Source of the DNA: Bacillota bacterium
Lineage (GTDB): Bacteria > Bacillota > Clostridia > Tissierellales > Sedimentibacteraceae
Assembly (NCBI GenBank): GCA_023386345.1
Contig: JAEWJT010000003.1
Location: 1-34,265 of the forward strand
Direction: 5' to 3'
DNA length: 34,265 nucleotides
The translations under genes were made by a program, and so were the position numbers. The notes under the pieces are model-generated. The model saw only the letters and a list, made by a program, of their open reading frames with translations. It was not told where the DNA came from and made no database searches. How positions within the stretch are numbered: the stretch's first letter is position 1; every line of letters begins with the position of its first letter. Shown piece after piece: positions 15,416 to 22,081 of the stretch.

Positions 15416-16634
15416 AAGATAATTCAATATTTGCAAACACTTTTTCAATATCATCGACTATAGAGCCATCTATATAGTTGTTTTTTACCATATCTTTCAT
15501 TATCCAAATAGCTTTATCATGTTCAAATCCCTCTTTGTATGGTCTTGTTTCTGTCAATGCTTGATATATATCAAGACAGGCCATAAGTCGTTCGTTAAAG
15601 CCTAATTCCTCTGCAGTTTTTCCAAATGGATATCCTTTACCATTGAGCTTTTCATGATGCAATGAAGCCCAAGATATGATGTCATCAAGTCCTCTTATAT
15701 TTTTGAGTATCTCATATGTATAATAAGCGTGATTTTGCATGTATATATGTTCACTTTCCGTCAATTTATCGGGTTTTTCAAGTACATCTCTATCTATAAC
15801 CAATTTTCCTATATCATGTACAGCAGCAGCAAAATAAAGCTTCATCGTTGTTTCTTTATCGTAATCATAATAATTTGCCATAGTAACAGCTTTTTTCGCA
15901 ATTCCCATTGAATGTCGCATGGTAAATTCTGATTTATAGTCTATTACATTAGCTATCACTTCAACCATATCTCCAATTTGCTCTAAAGTATATTCCCTGT
16001 GGATTATTGGCAATTTTTCATTTAAGGATGATGTTATGCTGAGACTTTGAACTTTTTGTAGGGTTTCATAATCAAAGCTTCTTTCAAATAAATCTACTAT
16101 ATCTTCATGAACAATAGTATTTCTCTTATTATTTAAATATTTTAAAATTTTTTCATACTTTGCTCTTGTCATAACGCTTAAATCAAATATTATATCAATG
16201 ACATCAGCAATATGTATTAGCTGTGCATATAAAGGTGTTTCAAGATGTGTTTTTCCAAACGGTCCACTTCCGTCTGAATTTTCATGGTGAAATAAGATTG
16301 AATCACTAACATCATAGTTAAATGGAAGACGCATAATGTTGTTTTCACCCAAAACGCAATGCTTGCCGGCACTAGCCTTATTTTTATCGTTAAGCATATC
16401 AATTCTACTTACTTTTTCTTCATGTAAATATTGGGTTAAAGCATTGTCGTGCAATATAGCGCAGGCAGCAAGATCATTTAGCTGTAATCTATTTAATCCA
16501 AGATTTTCTCCTAAAACTAAACAAATATATGCTACTCTCTTTGTATGATGTGAAGCAATACCTGTTGCATCATGCTCCACACAATCTAGAGCATAGGAAA
16601 AAGCAGATAATATATCATTCATGTATAGCTTCAT
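15414..16634 (-). CDS. double HD-domain protein (degenerate HD plus HD-GYP phosphodiesterase)
   Basis: Two tandem HD-superfamily modules in 406 residues with no sensory or membrane domain. The C-terminal copy has RHS (239-241), VHDIGK (271-276), HHEKLNGKGYP (325-335) and the later D354, the HD-GYP set for cyclic-di-GMP hydrolysis, with Asn for the usual Asp before GKGYP. The N-terminal copy keeps HHTKRV (29-34), LHDN (61-64) and HHENSDGSGPFG (116-127), a decayed GYP-like motif, so it may be structural or bind ligand only. This resembles stand-alone HD-GYP pairs of Clostridia. The ATG at 16634 has GGAGG 5 nt upstream; an upstream in-frame ATG does not. Whether it acts on cyclic-di-GMP or another cyclic nucleotide is not settled by sequence. 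Confidence 0.85.
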   Translation of the reverse strand: MKLYMNDILSAFSYALDCVEHDATGIASHHTKRVAYICLVLGENLGLNRLQLNDLAACAILHDNALTQYLHEEKVSRIDMLNDKNKASAGKHCVLGENNIMRLPFNYDVSDSILFHHENSDGSGPFGKTHLETPLYAQLIHIADVIDIIFDLSVMTRAKYEKILKYLNNKRNTIVHEDIVDLFERSFDYETLQKVQSLSITSSLNEKLPIIHREYTLEQIGDMVEVIANVIDYKSEFTMRHSMGIAKKAVTMANYYDYDKETTMKLYFAAAVHDIGKLVIDRDVLEKPDKLTESEHIYMQNHAYYTYEILKNIRGLDDIISWASLHHEKLNGKGYPFGKTAEELGFNERLMACLDIYQALTETRPYKEGFEHDKAIWIMKDMVKNNYIDGSIVDDIEKVFANIELS

Positions 16635-16755
16635 GATAACCTCCATAAAAATCATATTTTTACTTTTTTAGACTCTCTTTGTACATTTTACTCCTTTTAT
16701 TTACAAATTACCATATAATTTTTACTTTTTAATTACTTTTATTTTTGAGAAGAAC

Positions 16756-17418
16756 TTATTCCTTTAATTTAAATTCATTTTTATTAAACTCTATAACTCC
16801 TTCATCTCTAAGCTTACATAGTTCATTTGACATAGCACTTCTTTCAACTGAAAGATAATCAGCAAGCTCTTGTCTGTTAAATGGTATTTTAAAAACATTG
16901 CTTTTAACCCTTTCTGCCTGCTCTGATAAATATGAAATAAGCTTTTCTCTGGTTGTGCGTTTAACTATATGGTGGATTTTTTGGTTTAAAGCAATATTTT
17001 TATTTGCCAATATTTTTATTATATTATCAATCAATTTTGCATGGAAACTGCAAGAATTCGAACATATAGTTATAATTTTTTTACAATCTATAAGTATAAC
17101 CTCACAATCCTGTGTTGCTATAACACTAATAGGAAGCCTATCTATATCCGAAAGAGCATATGTCTCTCCAAACAAATCCCCCTCATCAAGCTTAGCTAAA
17201 ATTGCTCTATTGCCCCAAAAATCCTCCTTAATCACACAAACAGAGCCAGATATTACAATGCCTGCATAATTAGCCTTGTCATCTTCTAAAAAAATAAAGT
17301 CATTTTTTTTATAAAATTTATCTTTTGCAGATAAGCATTTTAGTATACTTTCCAAATCGTTCAATGAAGTACCGTCGAATAATGCACAGTTTTTTAAAAC
17401 CTCAAAATATTTTTTCAT
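16756..17418 (-). CDS. Crp/Fnr-family regulator, probable HcpR-like regulator of hcp
   Basis: Transcription factor of 220 residues. A cyclic-nucleotide-binding-type beta barrel covers about 10-125 (GIVISGSVCVIKED, KLDEGDLFGETYAL), then the dimer helix (about 128-150) and a winged helix-turn-helix (PFNRQELADYLSVERSAMSN, about 178-197). There is no N-terminal cysteine set for an Fnr-type iron-sulfur cluster. It is divergent from hcp with a 246-bp gap, the arrangement of HcpR-type regulators that control hybrid-cluster-protein genes in anaerobes during nitrosative stress; the assignment is by context. AAAGGGG is the ribosome site. A TGTTGT/ACAACA palindrome between its promoter and start suggests self-control. 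Confidence 0.85.
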   Translation of the reverse strand: MKKYFEVLKNCALFDGTSLNDLESILKCLSAKDKFYKKNDFIFLEDDKANYAGIVISGSVCVIKEDFWGNRAILAKLDEGDLFGETYALSDIDRLPISVIATQDCEVILIDCKKIITICSNSCSFHAKLIDNIIKILANKNIALNQKIHHIVKRTTREKLISYLSEQAERVKSNVFKIPFNRQELADYLSVERSAMSNELCKLRDEGVIEFNKNEFKLKE

Positions 17419-17430
17419 AATTTCCCCTTT

Positions 17431-17446
17431 TGTTGTAAAAACAACA
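17431..17446. promoter_or_regulatory. palindrome TGTTGT-N4-ACAACA, probable operator
   Basis: A perfect 6+6 inverted repeat just after the predicted start of the regulator transcript and 5 nt before its ribosome site. The half-site spacing suits a Crp/Fnr dimer. It also sits 219 bp upstream of hcp, too far for simple hcp activation, so autorepression is likelier. Confidence 0.55.
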
Positions 17447-17460
17447 TACTTTTTATTTGA

Positions 17461-17489
17461 ATTATATTACATTTATGTTATTAAGTCAA
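17461..17489 (-). promoter_or_regulatory. promoter of the Crp/Fnr-family gene
   Basis: Minus strand TTGACT (17484-17489), 17-nt spacer, TATAAT (17461-17466). The predicted start near 17454 puts the TGTTGT palindrome at about +8 to +23. Confidence 0.75.
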
Positions 17490-17612
17490 TTTATTTTAAA
17501 TAGCATTGAATATTAGATAAACTTTACATTTTATAAATCCTATGGAATGTATATAAAATATGCTAATAAAATATTTTATGTGGAATATTAATATTTAATT
17601 TAGAGAAAAATA

Positions 17613-17629
17613 TTGAGCATACAGCTCAA
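17613..17629. promoter_or_regulatory. inverted repeat in the hcp leader
   Basis: TTGAGC, ATACA, GCTCAA: perfect 6+6 inverted repeat 14 nt before the hcp ribosome site (GGAAAGGA). It could be an Fnr/HcpR-like site or an mRNA hairpin. No convincing hcp promoter hexamers were found in 17500-17610, which is what one expects of an activator-dependent promoter. Confidence 0.4.
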
Positions 17630-17664
17630 ATTTAAATAAAACAAGGAAAGGAATAGAAAAAATT

Positions 17665-19254
17665 ATGAATGATATGTTTTGTTTCCAATGTGAACAAACA
17701 GCAGGAACTGTTGCCTGCACTAAAAAAGGAGTTTGTGGCAAGGCATCAAGCACTGCAAATTTTCAAGATAATTTGATAGGAGCATTAATTAGTCTTGCAA
17801 AGGCAATAGATGGAGCTCCAACATCAAAAACTACTGATACCTTGATGATAGAGGGACTATTTACTACTATTACAAATGTTAATTTTAATGATGAAACAAT
17901 CCAAGTAATGATTGACAAAATCAATGCTGAAAAGGATTCATTGAGCAAAGGCTGTTGCTGCTGTGGCTCTGACTGCTGTGAAGATGAGGAAAATTTTGAT
18001 ATGAACAATGTATGGTCAGATAATGAAGATATACGTTCATTAAAATCATTGATACTATTCGGAATAAAAGGAATGGCTGCATATGCTCATCACGCTTTAA
18101 TGCTAGGCTATACAGATGATGAAGTAAACAATTTCTTCTATAAGGCACTTTGCGCAATAGGTTCAGACTTAGGTATGAATGACTTGCTTCCTTTAGTACT
18201 AAAGACTGGAGAAGTAAACCTAAAATGTATGGAACTTTTAGATAAAGCTAATACAGAAAGTTATGGAACTCCAGTACCAACTAAGGTTCCATTGACTGTT
18301 GAAAAAGGTCCTTTCATAGTTATTAGCGGTCACGATTTACATGACCTAAAGCTTTTGTTAGAGCAAACAGAGGGCAAAGGAATAAACATTTACACTCATG
18401 GAGAGATGCTTCCTGCACATGCTTATCCAAAGCTTAAAAAATATTCACACTTAAAAGGTAATTTTGGAACTGCATGGCAAAATCAACAAAAAGAGTTCAT
18501 TGATATAAAAGGACCTGTTTTGTTCACAACTAACTGTATTATGCCAGTTAAAGAAAACTACAGTGACAGAATATTTACAACTGCAATTGTATCTTATCCA
18601 GAAATGGTTCATATTGATGACAAGAAAGACTTTAGTCCAGTTATAGAAAAAGCCTTAGAGCTTGGTGGATATAGCGAAGATATGAAATTTACTGGTATCA
18701 ACAGAGGAACAGAGGTTACAACAGGCTTTGGACACGGAACTGTTTTATCAGTTGCTGACAAGGTTATAGATGCAGTTAAGCAAGGAGCTATCAAGCACTT
18801 CTTCTTAGTTGGAGGCTGTGATGGAGCGAAACCCGGAAGAAATTACTACACAGATTTTGTTAAGCAAACTCCTAGTGACACAGTAATACTTACATTAGCT
18901 TGTGGAAAGTATCGTTTCAACGACTTAGACTTAGGTGAAATTGGCGGTCTTCCAAGAATAATGGATATGGGACAATGTAATGACGCTTACAGTGCTATAA
19001 AGGTTGCAGTAGCTTTGGCAGAGGCATTCGGATGTGGAGTTAATGAGCTTCCATTGTCAATGGTTCTATCATGGTACGAGCAAAAAGCTGTCTGTATATT
19101 GCTAACACTTTTACACCTTGGAATTAAGAATATTTACCTAGGACCTACATTGCCTGCATTTGTTTCACCAAATGTATTGTCTTATCTAGTTGAGAATTAC
19201 AATATTTCTCCAATAAGCACTCCTGAAGAGGACTTAAAGAAAATATTAGGATAA
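17665..19254 (+). CDS. hcp: hybrid-cluster protein (hydroxylamine reductase), class I
   Basis: Iron-sulfur-oxygen cluster enzyme of nitrosative stress; reduces hydroxylamine in vitro and is proposed to act as an NO reductase. The N-terminal cluster motif is C6-X2-C9-X8-C18-X5-C24, the class I pattern of strict anaerobes that binds a cubane cluster. Hybrid-cluster regions are recognisable: SGHDLHDLK, YTHGEMLPAHAYP, TTNCIMPV, GGCDGAKPGRNYY, LACGKYRF and MGQCNDAYSA. 529 residues, near family length. Unusual: a run CCCCGSDCC (97-105) followed by an acidic stretch (EDEENFD), giving six extra cysteines in a surface-loop position. The start has a ribosome site 12 nt away. Divergent from a Crp/Fnr-type regulator that most likely controls it. 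Monocistronic. Confidence 0.95.
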   Translation: MNDMFCFQCEQTAGTVACTKKGVCGKASSTANFQDNLIGALISLAKAIDGAPTSKTTDTLMIEGLFTTITNVNFNDETIQVMIDKINAEKDSLSKGCCCCGSDCCEDEENFDMNNVWSDNEDIRSLKSLILFGIKGMAAYAHHALMLGYTDDEVNNFFYKALCAIGSDLGMNDLLPLVLKTGEVNLKCMELLDKANTESYGTPVPTKVPLTVEKGPFIVISGHDLHDLKLLLEQTEGKGINIYTHGEMLPAHAYPKLKKYSHLKGNFGTAWQNQQKEFIDIKGPVLFTTNCIMPVKENYSDRIFTTAIVSYPEMVHIDDKKDFSPVIEKALELGGYSEDMKFTGINRGTEVTTGFGHGTVLSVADKVIDAVKQGAIKHFFLVGGCDGAKPGRNYYTDFVKQTPSDTVILTLACGKYRFNDLDLGEIGGLPRIMDMGQCNDAYSAIKVAVALAEAFGCGVNELPLSMVLSWYEQKAVCILLTLLHLGIKNIYLGPTLPAFVSPNVLSYLVENYNISPISTPEEDLKKILG

Positions 19255-19296
19255 TTTCTTAGAATTTTTAATAAAAAATATTTACTCTATATAAAA

Positions 19297-19338
19297 ATCC
19301 ACAATATAGAATTTAACTAAAATTTCTATATTGTGGAT
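19297..19338. terminator. bidirectional terminator after hcp
   Basis: 15-bp perfect stem (19297-19311 with 19324-19338), 12-nt loop; T-rich on the plus strand (TTATTTTATT) and on the minus strand (TTTTTATATAG). It separates the converging hcp and guanylate-kinase-like genes. Confidence 0.8.
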
Positions 19339-19363
19339 CTTATTTTATTAAATTTAAAGCTGT

Positions 19364-19891
19364 TTATCTGACAACCCATTTGCTTGCATTTTCTTTTAAT
19401 ATTTCTTTAAATCTGCCCAAATCTTTATCTCTAATTATCATGTTAGCCAATCTTGTATCAAAGCTTTTTAGTCTGTTTCTATCGTTTATAATTTTTTCTT
19501 CTACAACAGAAGGCTCTTCTCCTCTTGCTAAACACCTTTTTCTACATTCATCCTCTGAGATATCAAAATATATTACAAAAACTTTTCCTGCGTAAGTCCT
19601 TAGAATTTTGTGCATTGCATCCTTGTCCACAATTGTAACGCAATTTTTCGTAAAATCATTTCGAAGAGTTCCATATTTATGTCCGTTATATGATACCCAT
19701 TCAAGTAACTCATCATTTCTGATTAGACTATTAAACTGTTCATCTGTAAGAAATTTATAAACTTCTTCATCTTTTTCATCTTTTTTTGGTTTTGTAGTGC
19801 ATGATTTGATAATTCTTAAGCCAAAATCCTTACAAGCTGCTTTAAAAGATTTTTTTCCTGAACCAGAAGGTCCGACTAATAATAATATCAT
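19364..19891 (-). CDS. guanylate-kinase-like protein
   Basis: P-loop kinase of 175 residues with the guanylate kinase fold: GPSGSGKKS (7-15), a nucleotide-binding segment SCTTKPKKDE (30-39), YKF, and a YGT motif (NGHKYGT). The usual TTR in the GMP-binding part is TTK here, and the P-loop ends KKS rather than GKGT. The usual 200 residues are cut by about 20-25. So it may not be the housekeeping enzyme; a paralogue with another substrate is possible. The start is ATG 19891 with GGAGG 7 nt upstream; an upward extension (to 19963) lacks a ribosome site. It ends at the hcp terminator. Confidence 0.7.
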   Translation of the reverse strand: MILLLVGPSGSGKKSFKAACKDFGLRIIKSCTTKPKKDEKDEEVYKFLTDEQFNSLIRNDELLEWVSYNGHKYGTLRNDFTKNCVTIVDKDAMHKILRTYAGKVFVIYFDISEDECRKRCLARGEEPSVVEEKIINDRNRLKSFDTRLANMIIRDKDLGRFKEILKENASKWVVR

Positions 19892-20015
19892 ATATGTTCC
19901 TCCCTCGAGATTTAGAATTTTTTTAATTTGATTTATAATTCTGCTGCAAGTTTTACGTAGCAAACACTTTAAGAAATTTCTTGATTTAACTTTGCACGCT
20001 TTTATATTTGTCTAT

Positions 20016-20044
20016 ATTTTATCATTTATTTGAAATTTTTTCAA
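20016..20044 (-). promoter_or_regulatory. promoter of the guanylate-kinase-like gene
   Basis: Minus strand TTGAAA (20039-20044), 17-nt spacer, TAAAAT (20016-20021). It gives a leader of about 118 nt. It also marks host DNA, so the left edge of the element lies to the right of it. Confidence 0.6.
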
Positions 20045-20082
20045 TTAAATTATCTATATTTTTTATTGATTAAAAGCTCCTA

Positions 20083-20112
20083 AAACACGTATAAGCCCTT
20101 ACAAGTGTTTAT
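20083..20112. other. candidate left attachment core (attL)
   Basis: Imperfect 13-bp inverted repeat (AAACACGTATAAG with CTTACAAGTGTTT, 11 of 13 paired, 2-nt gap). It contains AGTGTTTAT (20104-20112), also found at 26674-26682 beyond the integrase end. An inverted-repeat core with arm repeats further inside is the usual tyrosine-recombinase site layout. Confidence 0.35.
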
Positions 20113-20192
20113 ATGTTTCCCTGCAAAGCGGCTTAAATCAAGGCTTTTTGTGTATCTTGTCATAACTCCTTACAGCGTGGTTTTGGAAAGTC

Positions 20193-20210
20193 GGGCACCA
20201 TTTTGGCACC
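20193..20210 (+). repeat. left GGGCACC arm-type repeat
   Basis: GGGCACCATTTTGGCACC; differs at one position from 26593-26610. Such a match at both ends of the island, just inside the candidate cores, suggests integrase arm sites. Confidence 0.55.
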
Positions 20211-20230
20211 AAAAACAAAAGGAGGACAAC

Positions 20231-20521
20231 ATGAAAAACGTACTTTTAGATAAGGGTATTATACTTCCGTCCGGCGCAATCGGCAAGGATAAGATAAACC
20301 TCGTAGCCGGAGCAATCACACAGTCATTGGCAGAAATGGTATGGCTGACAACGGGCGGCGACATGGAAACCATAAACCGCCTTACGGACATTCTCATTTC
20401 CATGAACACCTCCGCCGACCGGGGGAACCTGTTCAAAATCATCAAGCTGCTATACGGGCTTATGGACTTGCCATTTTCCGAGGAAACCGAGCCTATGAAC
20501 GCAGACCCCGCCGTTTTATAA
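20231..20521 (+). CDS. small ICE-type protein of unknown function, possibly cut by an in-frame stop
   Basis: A 96-residue protein beginning MKNVLLDKGIILPSGAIGKD with GGAGG 5 nt upstream. I recall similar small proteins next to replication genes of clostridial integrative elements, but not a function. It is amphipathic-helical with no membrane segment. Directly after its TAA (20519-20521) the same frame stays open for 22 codons (HFIFSFTADFGEVIQDLIAD...) to a TAA at 20588-20590. That tail has normal codon use, so the stop may be a recent AAA-to-TAA change truncating a 119-residue protein. Alternatively the tail is leftover noncoding sequence. Higher GC than host genes. Confidence 0.6.
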   Translation: MKNVLLDKGIILPSGAIGKDKINLVAGAITQSLAEMVWLTTGGDMETINRLTDILISMNTSADRGNLFKIIKLLYGLMDLPFSEETEPMNADPAVL

Positions 20522-20603
20522 CACTTCATCTTTTCCTTTACGGCAGACTTTGGCGAAGTCATACAAGACCTTATAGCCGACGAAAGCTAAATAAGCACCG
20601 CAT

Positions 20604-20652
20604 AGCGGCGTTTACTAATTCCCTTATGGGAAGATTAAGGACGCCGCTTTTT
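20604..20652 (+). terminator. rho-independent terminator after the small ICE gene
   Basis: Two-tier stem: AGCGGCGT (20604-20611) with ACGCCGCT (20641-20648), and inside it TTCCC (20619-20623) with GGGAA (20628-20632), followed by a T-run. It starts 14 nt after the second (downstream) TAA, which supports that TAA as the original gene end. Confidence 0.75.
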
Positions 20653-20663
20653 TCATGCCTTAT

Positions 20664-20775
20664 GTTACGCAGTAGAGGAAGAAAAAGCCTTAATTTATTC
20701 GGCTTTGCAGACGCGTTTTCGGTGCAGCAAGGGAAATATACCTTTTCCCTCAAAACCGCTGCTTAACTGCGTAAC
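20664..20775 (+). ncRNA. candidate structured RNA or control region before the lost replication gene
   Basis: A 112-nt segment closed by a perfect 10-bp inverted repeat (GTTACGCAGT at 20664-20673 with ACTGCGTAAC at 20766-20775). Inside are at least two further stems: AAGCC/GGCTT near 20685-20705, and AGGGAAA/TTTCCCT near 20729-20749 with a GCAGC/GCTGC extension. It stops 29 nt before the start codon of the MAVFRV stump, so it is probably a leader RNA or replication-control RNA of the element. No known family was recognised. Confidence 0.4.
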
Positions 20776-20803
20776 AAATCCACAGCAAAGGAGTGATGAA
20801 GCT

Positions 20804-20820
20804 ATGGCAGTTTTCCGGGT
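20804..20820 (+). pseudogene. stump of a replication-initiator gene (first codons only)
   Basis: ATG GCA GTT TTC CGG GT, preceded by AAAGGAG. MAVFRV is the start I remember for the DnaD/replisome-organiser-like proteins of many clostridial integrative elements (continuing with EKTKDYTVM). Here the match ends after about six codons at CGGGT, where the antisense of a mobC gene begins. The rest of the gene is gone. Confidence 0.5.
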
Positions 20821-20910
20821 GGGTATCAGCTTCATTTTTTCCTCTATCAATGCGCGTTCTTCTTCCGTAACGCGAAACTTAATCTGTACCGTTATTTTGC
20901 GTCCGTCCAT
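20816..20910 (-). pseudogene. 5' fragment of a MobC-type mobilisation gene
   Basis: From the ATG at 20910 (GGAAAGGAG upstream) the frame reads MDGRKITVQIKFRVTEEERA, then LIEEKMKLIPTR. This is a typical ribbon-helix-helix start of relaxosome accessory proteins (MobC family), which help the relaxase open oriT. After residue 32 it changes to sequence that reads through the replication stump and the structured segment on the wrong strand (open to 20695, not meaningful). About 70 percent of the protein and the relaxase that should follow are missing. Confidence 0.6.
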
Positions 20911-21115
20911 GCTTTGCGCTCCTTTCCGTTAGAGGGTTTGGGACATTCATTTGTCCTCTGTTTCGACTTCCTTAACCTCTTTTGCCGTGGCGGTCACTAT
21001 TCGCAATCCCTTGTCGCTTCATATTATTTCGCCCTATTACATTTTGCTGTTCACCTTTTCTTTTAGATATGATTACACATATCATTTGATTGACTTAAAT
21101 AAATCATAAATATTC
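20911..21115. other. noncoding region upstream of mobC remnant; possible oriT remains
   Basis: No gene is seen. GGACA (20941-20945) and TGTCC (20952-20956) form a small inverted repeat. Relaxase nick regions commonly lie upstream of mobC, so this may be a relic of the transfer origin. Base composition shifts from GC-rich to AT-rich around 21055, which may mark a junction with the cargo module. Confidence 0.3.
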
Positions 21116-21144
21116 TTGTTATTATTCGGCTTGCCGTATATAAT
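21116..21144 (+). promoter_or_regulatory. promoter of the HTH-regulator-kinase module
   Basis: TTGTTA (21116-21121), 17-nt spacer, TATAAT (21139-21144). It lies 34 nt before the start codon of the small HTH gene. Confidence 0.65.
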
Positions 21145-21178
21145 ATAAATTGGTACACCAAAGAAAGGACAGATGAAT

Positions 21179-21361
21179 ATGGATTATAATTCTGCCCCGG
21201 AAACAGCGAAAAAATGGGGCATTTCAGAACGTCGGGTACAAAAGCTTTGCGAAGAAAATAGAATTCCGGGCATTGTACGGTTCAGCCGTATGTGGCTGAT
21301 ACCAAAGGATGCTGAAAAGCCCGCTGATGGACGTAGAAAAAATACAGAAGTAGATAAATAG
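21179..21361 (+). CDS. small helix-turn-helix protein (excisionase/MerR-like)
   Basis: A 60-residue DNA-binding protein: APETAKKWGISERRVQKLCE is a winged-helix MerR/excisionase-type recognition unit. It is followed by NRIPGIVRFSRMWLIP, whose Trp-Leu-Ile-Pro strand is typical of small single-domain regulators found ahead of two-component/ABC cargo in clostridial elements. The tail (KDAEKPADGRRK) is basic. AAAGGA is 9 nt from the ATG at 21179 and only 3 nt from an upstream ATG at 21173, so I prefer 21179. First gene of the cargo operon; it probably tunes its transcription or is a relic of element control. Confidence 0.75.
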   Translation: MDYNSAPETAKKWGISERRVQKLCEENRIPGIVRFSRMWLIPKDAEKPADGRRKNTEVDK

Positions 21362-21370
21362 TTGAATATT
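21361..21370 (+). repeat. GTTGAATATT motif before the response regulator (copy 1)
   Basis: GTTGAATATT followed by RTA occurs here and at 23255-23264, each time immediately after a stop codon and ahead of a cargo gene. Possible response-regulator binding site shared by the regulator and transporter genes. Confidence 0.35.
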
Positions 21371-21406
21371 ATACGATATGTTTAGATAGTTAAGGAGGTG
21401 CGAAAA

Positions 21407-22081
21407 GTGAAAAGCAAAATTTTAATTGCTGATGATGAAGCTGATATTGTAATAATGCTTAGCAGGTTCTTTGAAAGTAGGGGCTATTATGTTCTCAAAG
21501 CTACAAATGGACTTGAAACATTAAAGCAAGTTGAATATAAGCCCGATATTATTTTGCTTGACATCAATATGCCGGGATTGGACGGATTGGAGGTTTGCGA
21601 GCGTATTCGTAACCATGTATCATGCCCTATTCTTTTTCTTACCGCAAGGATTGAGGACGCAGATAAAGTAAAGGGCTTTTCTGTCGGTGGTGATGATTAT
21701 ATTGTCAAACCGTTTTCGCTTATGGAATTGGAAGCAAGAGTACATGCCCATTTACGCCGAGAAAGCCGCCATACTTTTGAAAATCAATTAAGATTTTCGG
21801 GAGAACTCACAATAGATTTTTCAGAGCGTTGCTTATTCTGTAAAGGCGAAAAGATTATGCTTGCGAAAAAGGAGTTTGACATTGTAGAACTTCTCTCTCA
21901 AAATCTGGGGCAGATTTTTGACAAGGAACGGATTTATGAAAGAGTTTGGGGATATGACAGCGAGGGTGACAGCAGCGTAATAGCAGAGCATGTCCGCAGA
22001 ATACGAACTAAACTCGCAGCATATACAGACAAGTCCTATATTGAAACGATTTGGGGGTGTGGCTATAAATGGACAAAATGA
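21407..22081 (+). CDS. OmpR/VanR-type response regulator
   Basis: DNA-binding output half of a two-component system, 224 residues. The receiver domain has the acidic pocket DDE (9-11), phospho-acceptor D52 (LLDINMPG), the T/S switch (FLTAR) and a KPF lysine at about 102. The C-terminal winged helix (about 130-224) ends with the usual VWGYD, SVIAEHVRRIRTKL and YIETIWGCGYKW. Closest in look to VanR-type regulators near peptide-antibiotic transporters. Starts with GTG at 21407, with AAGGAGG 8 nt upstream. The stop overlaps the kinase start by 13 nt, so the pair is translationally coupled. Confidence 0.92.
   Translation: MKSKILIADDEADIVIMLSRFFESRGYYVLKATNGLETLKQVEYKPDIILLDINMPGLDGLEVCERIRNHVSCPILFLTARIEDADKVKGFSVGGDDYIVKPFSLMELEARVHAHLRRESRHTFENQLRFSGELTIDFSERCLFCKGEKIMLAKKEFDIVELLSQNLGQIFDKERIYERVWGYDSEGDSSVIAEHVRRIRTKLAAYTDKSYIETIWGCGYKWTK

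Noticed and set aside
20695..20815. Continuation of the mobC frame past residue 32
   Set aside because: Beyond the CGGGT junction it reads the complement of the replication stump and structured segment; similarity to MobC ends there.
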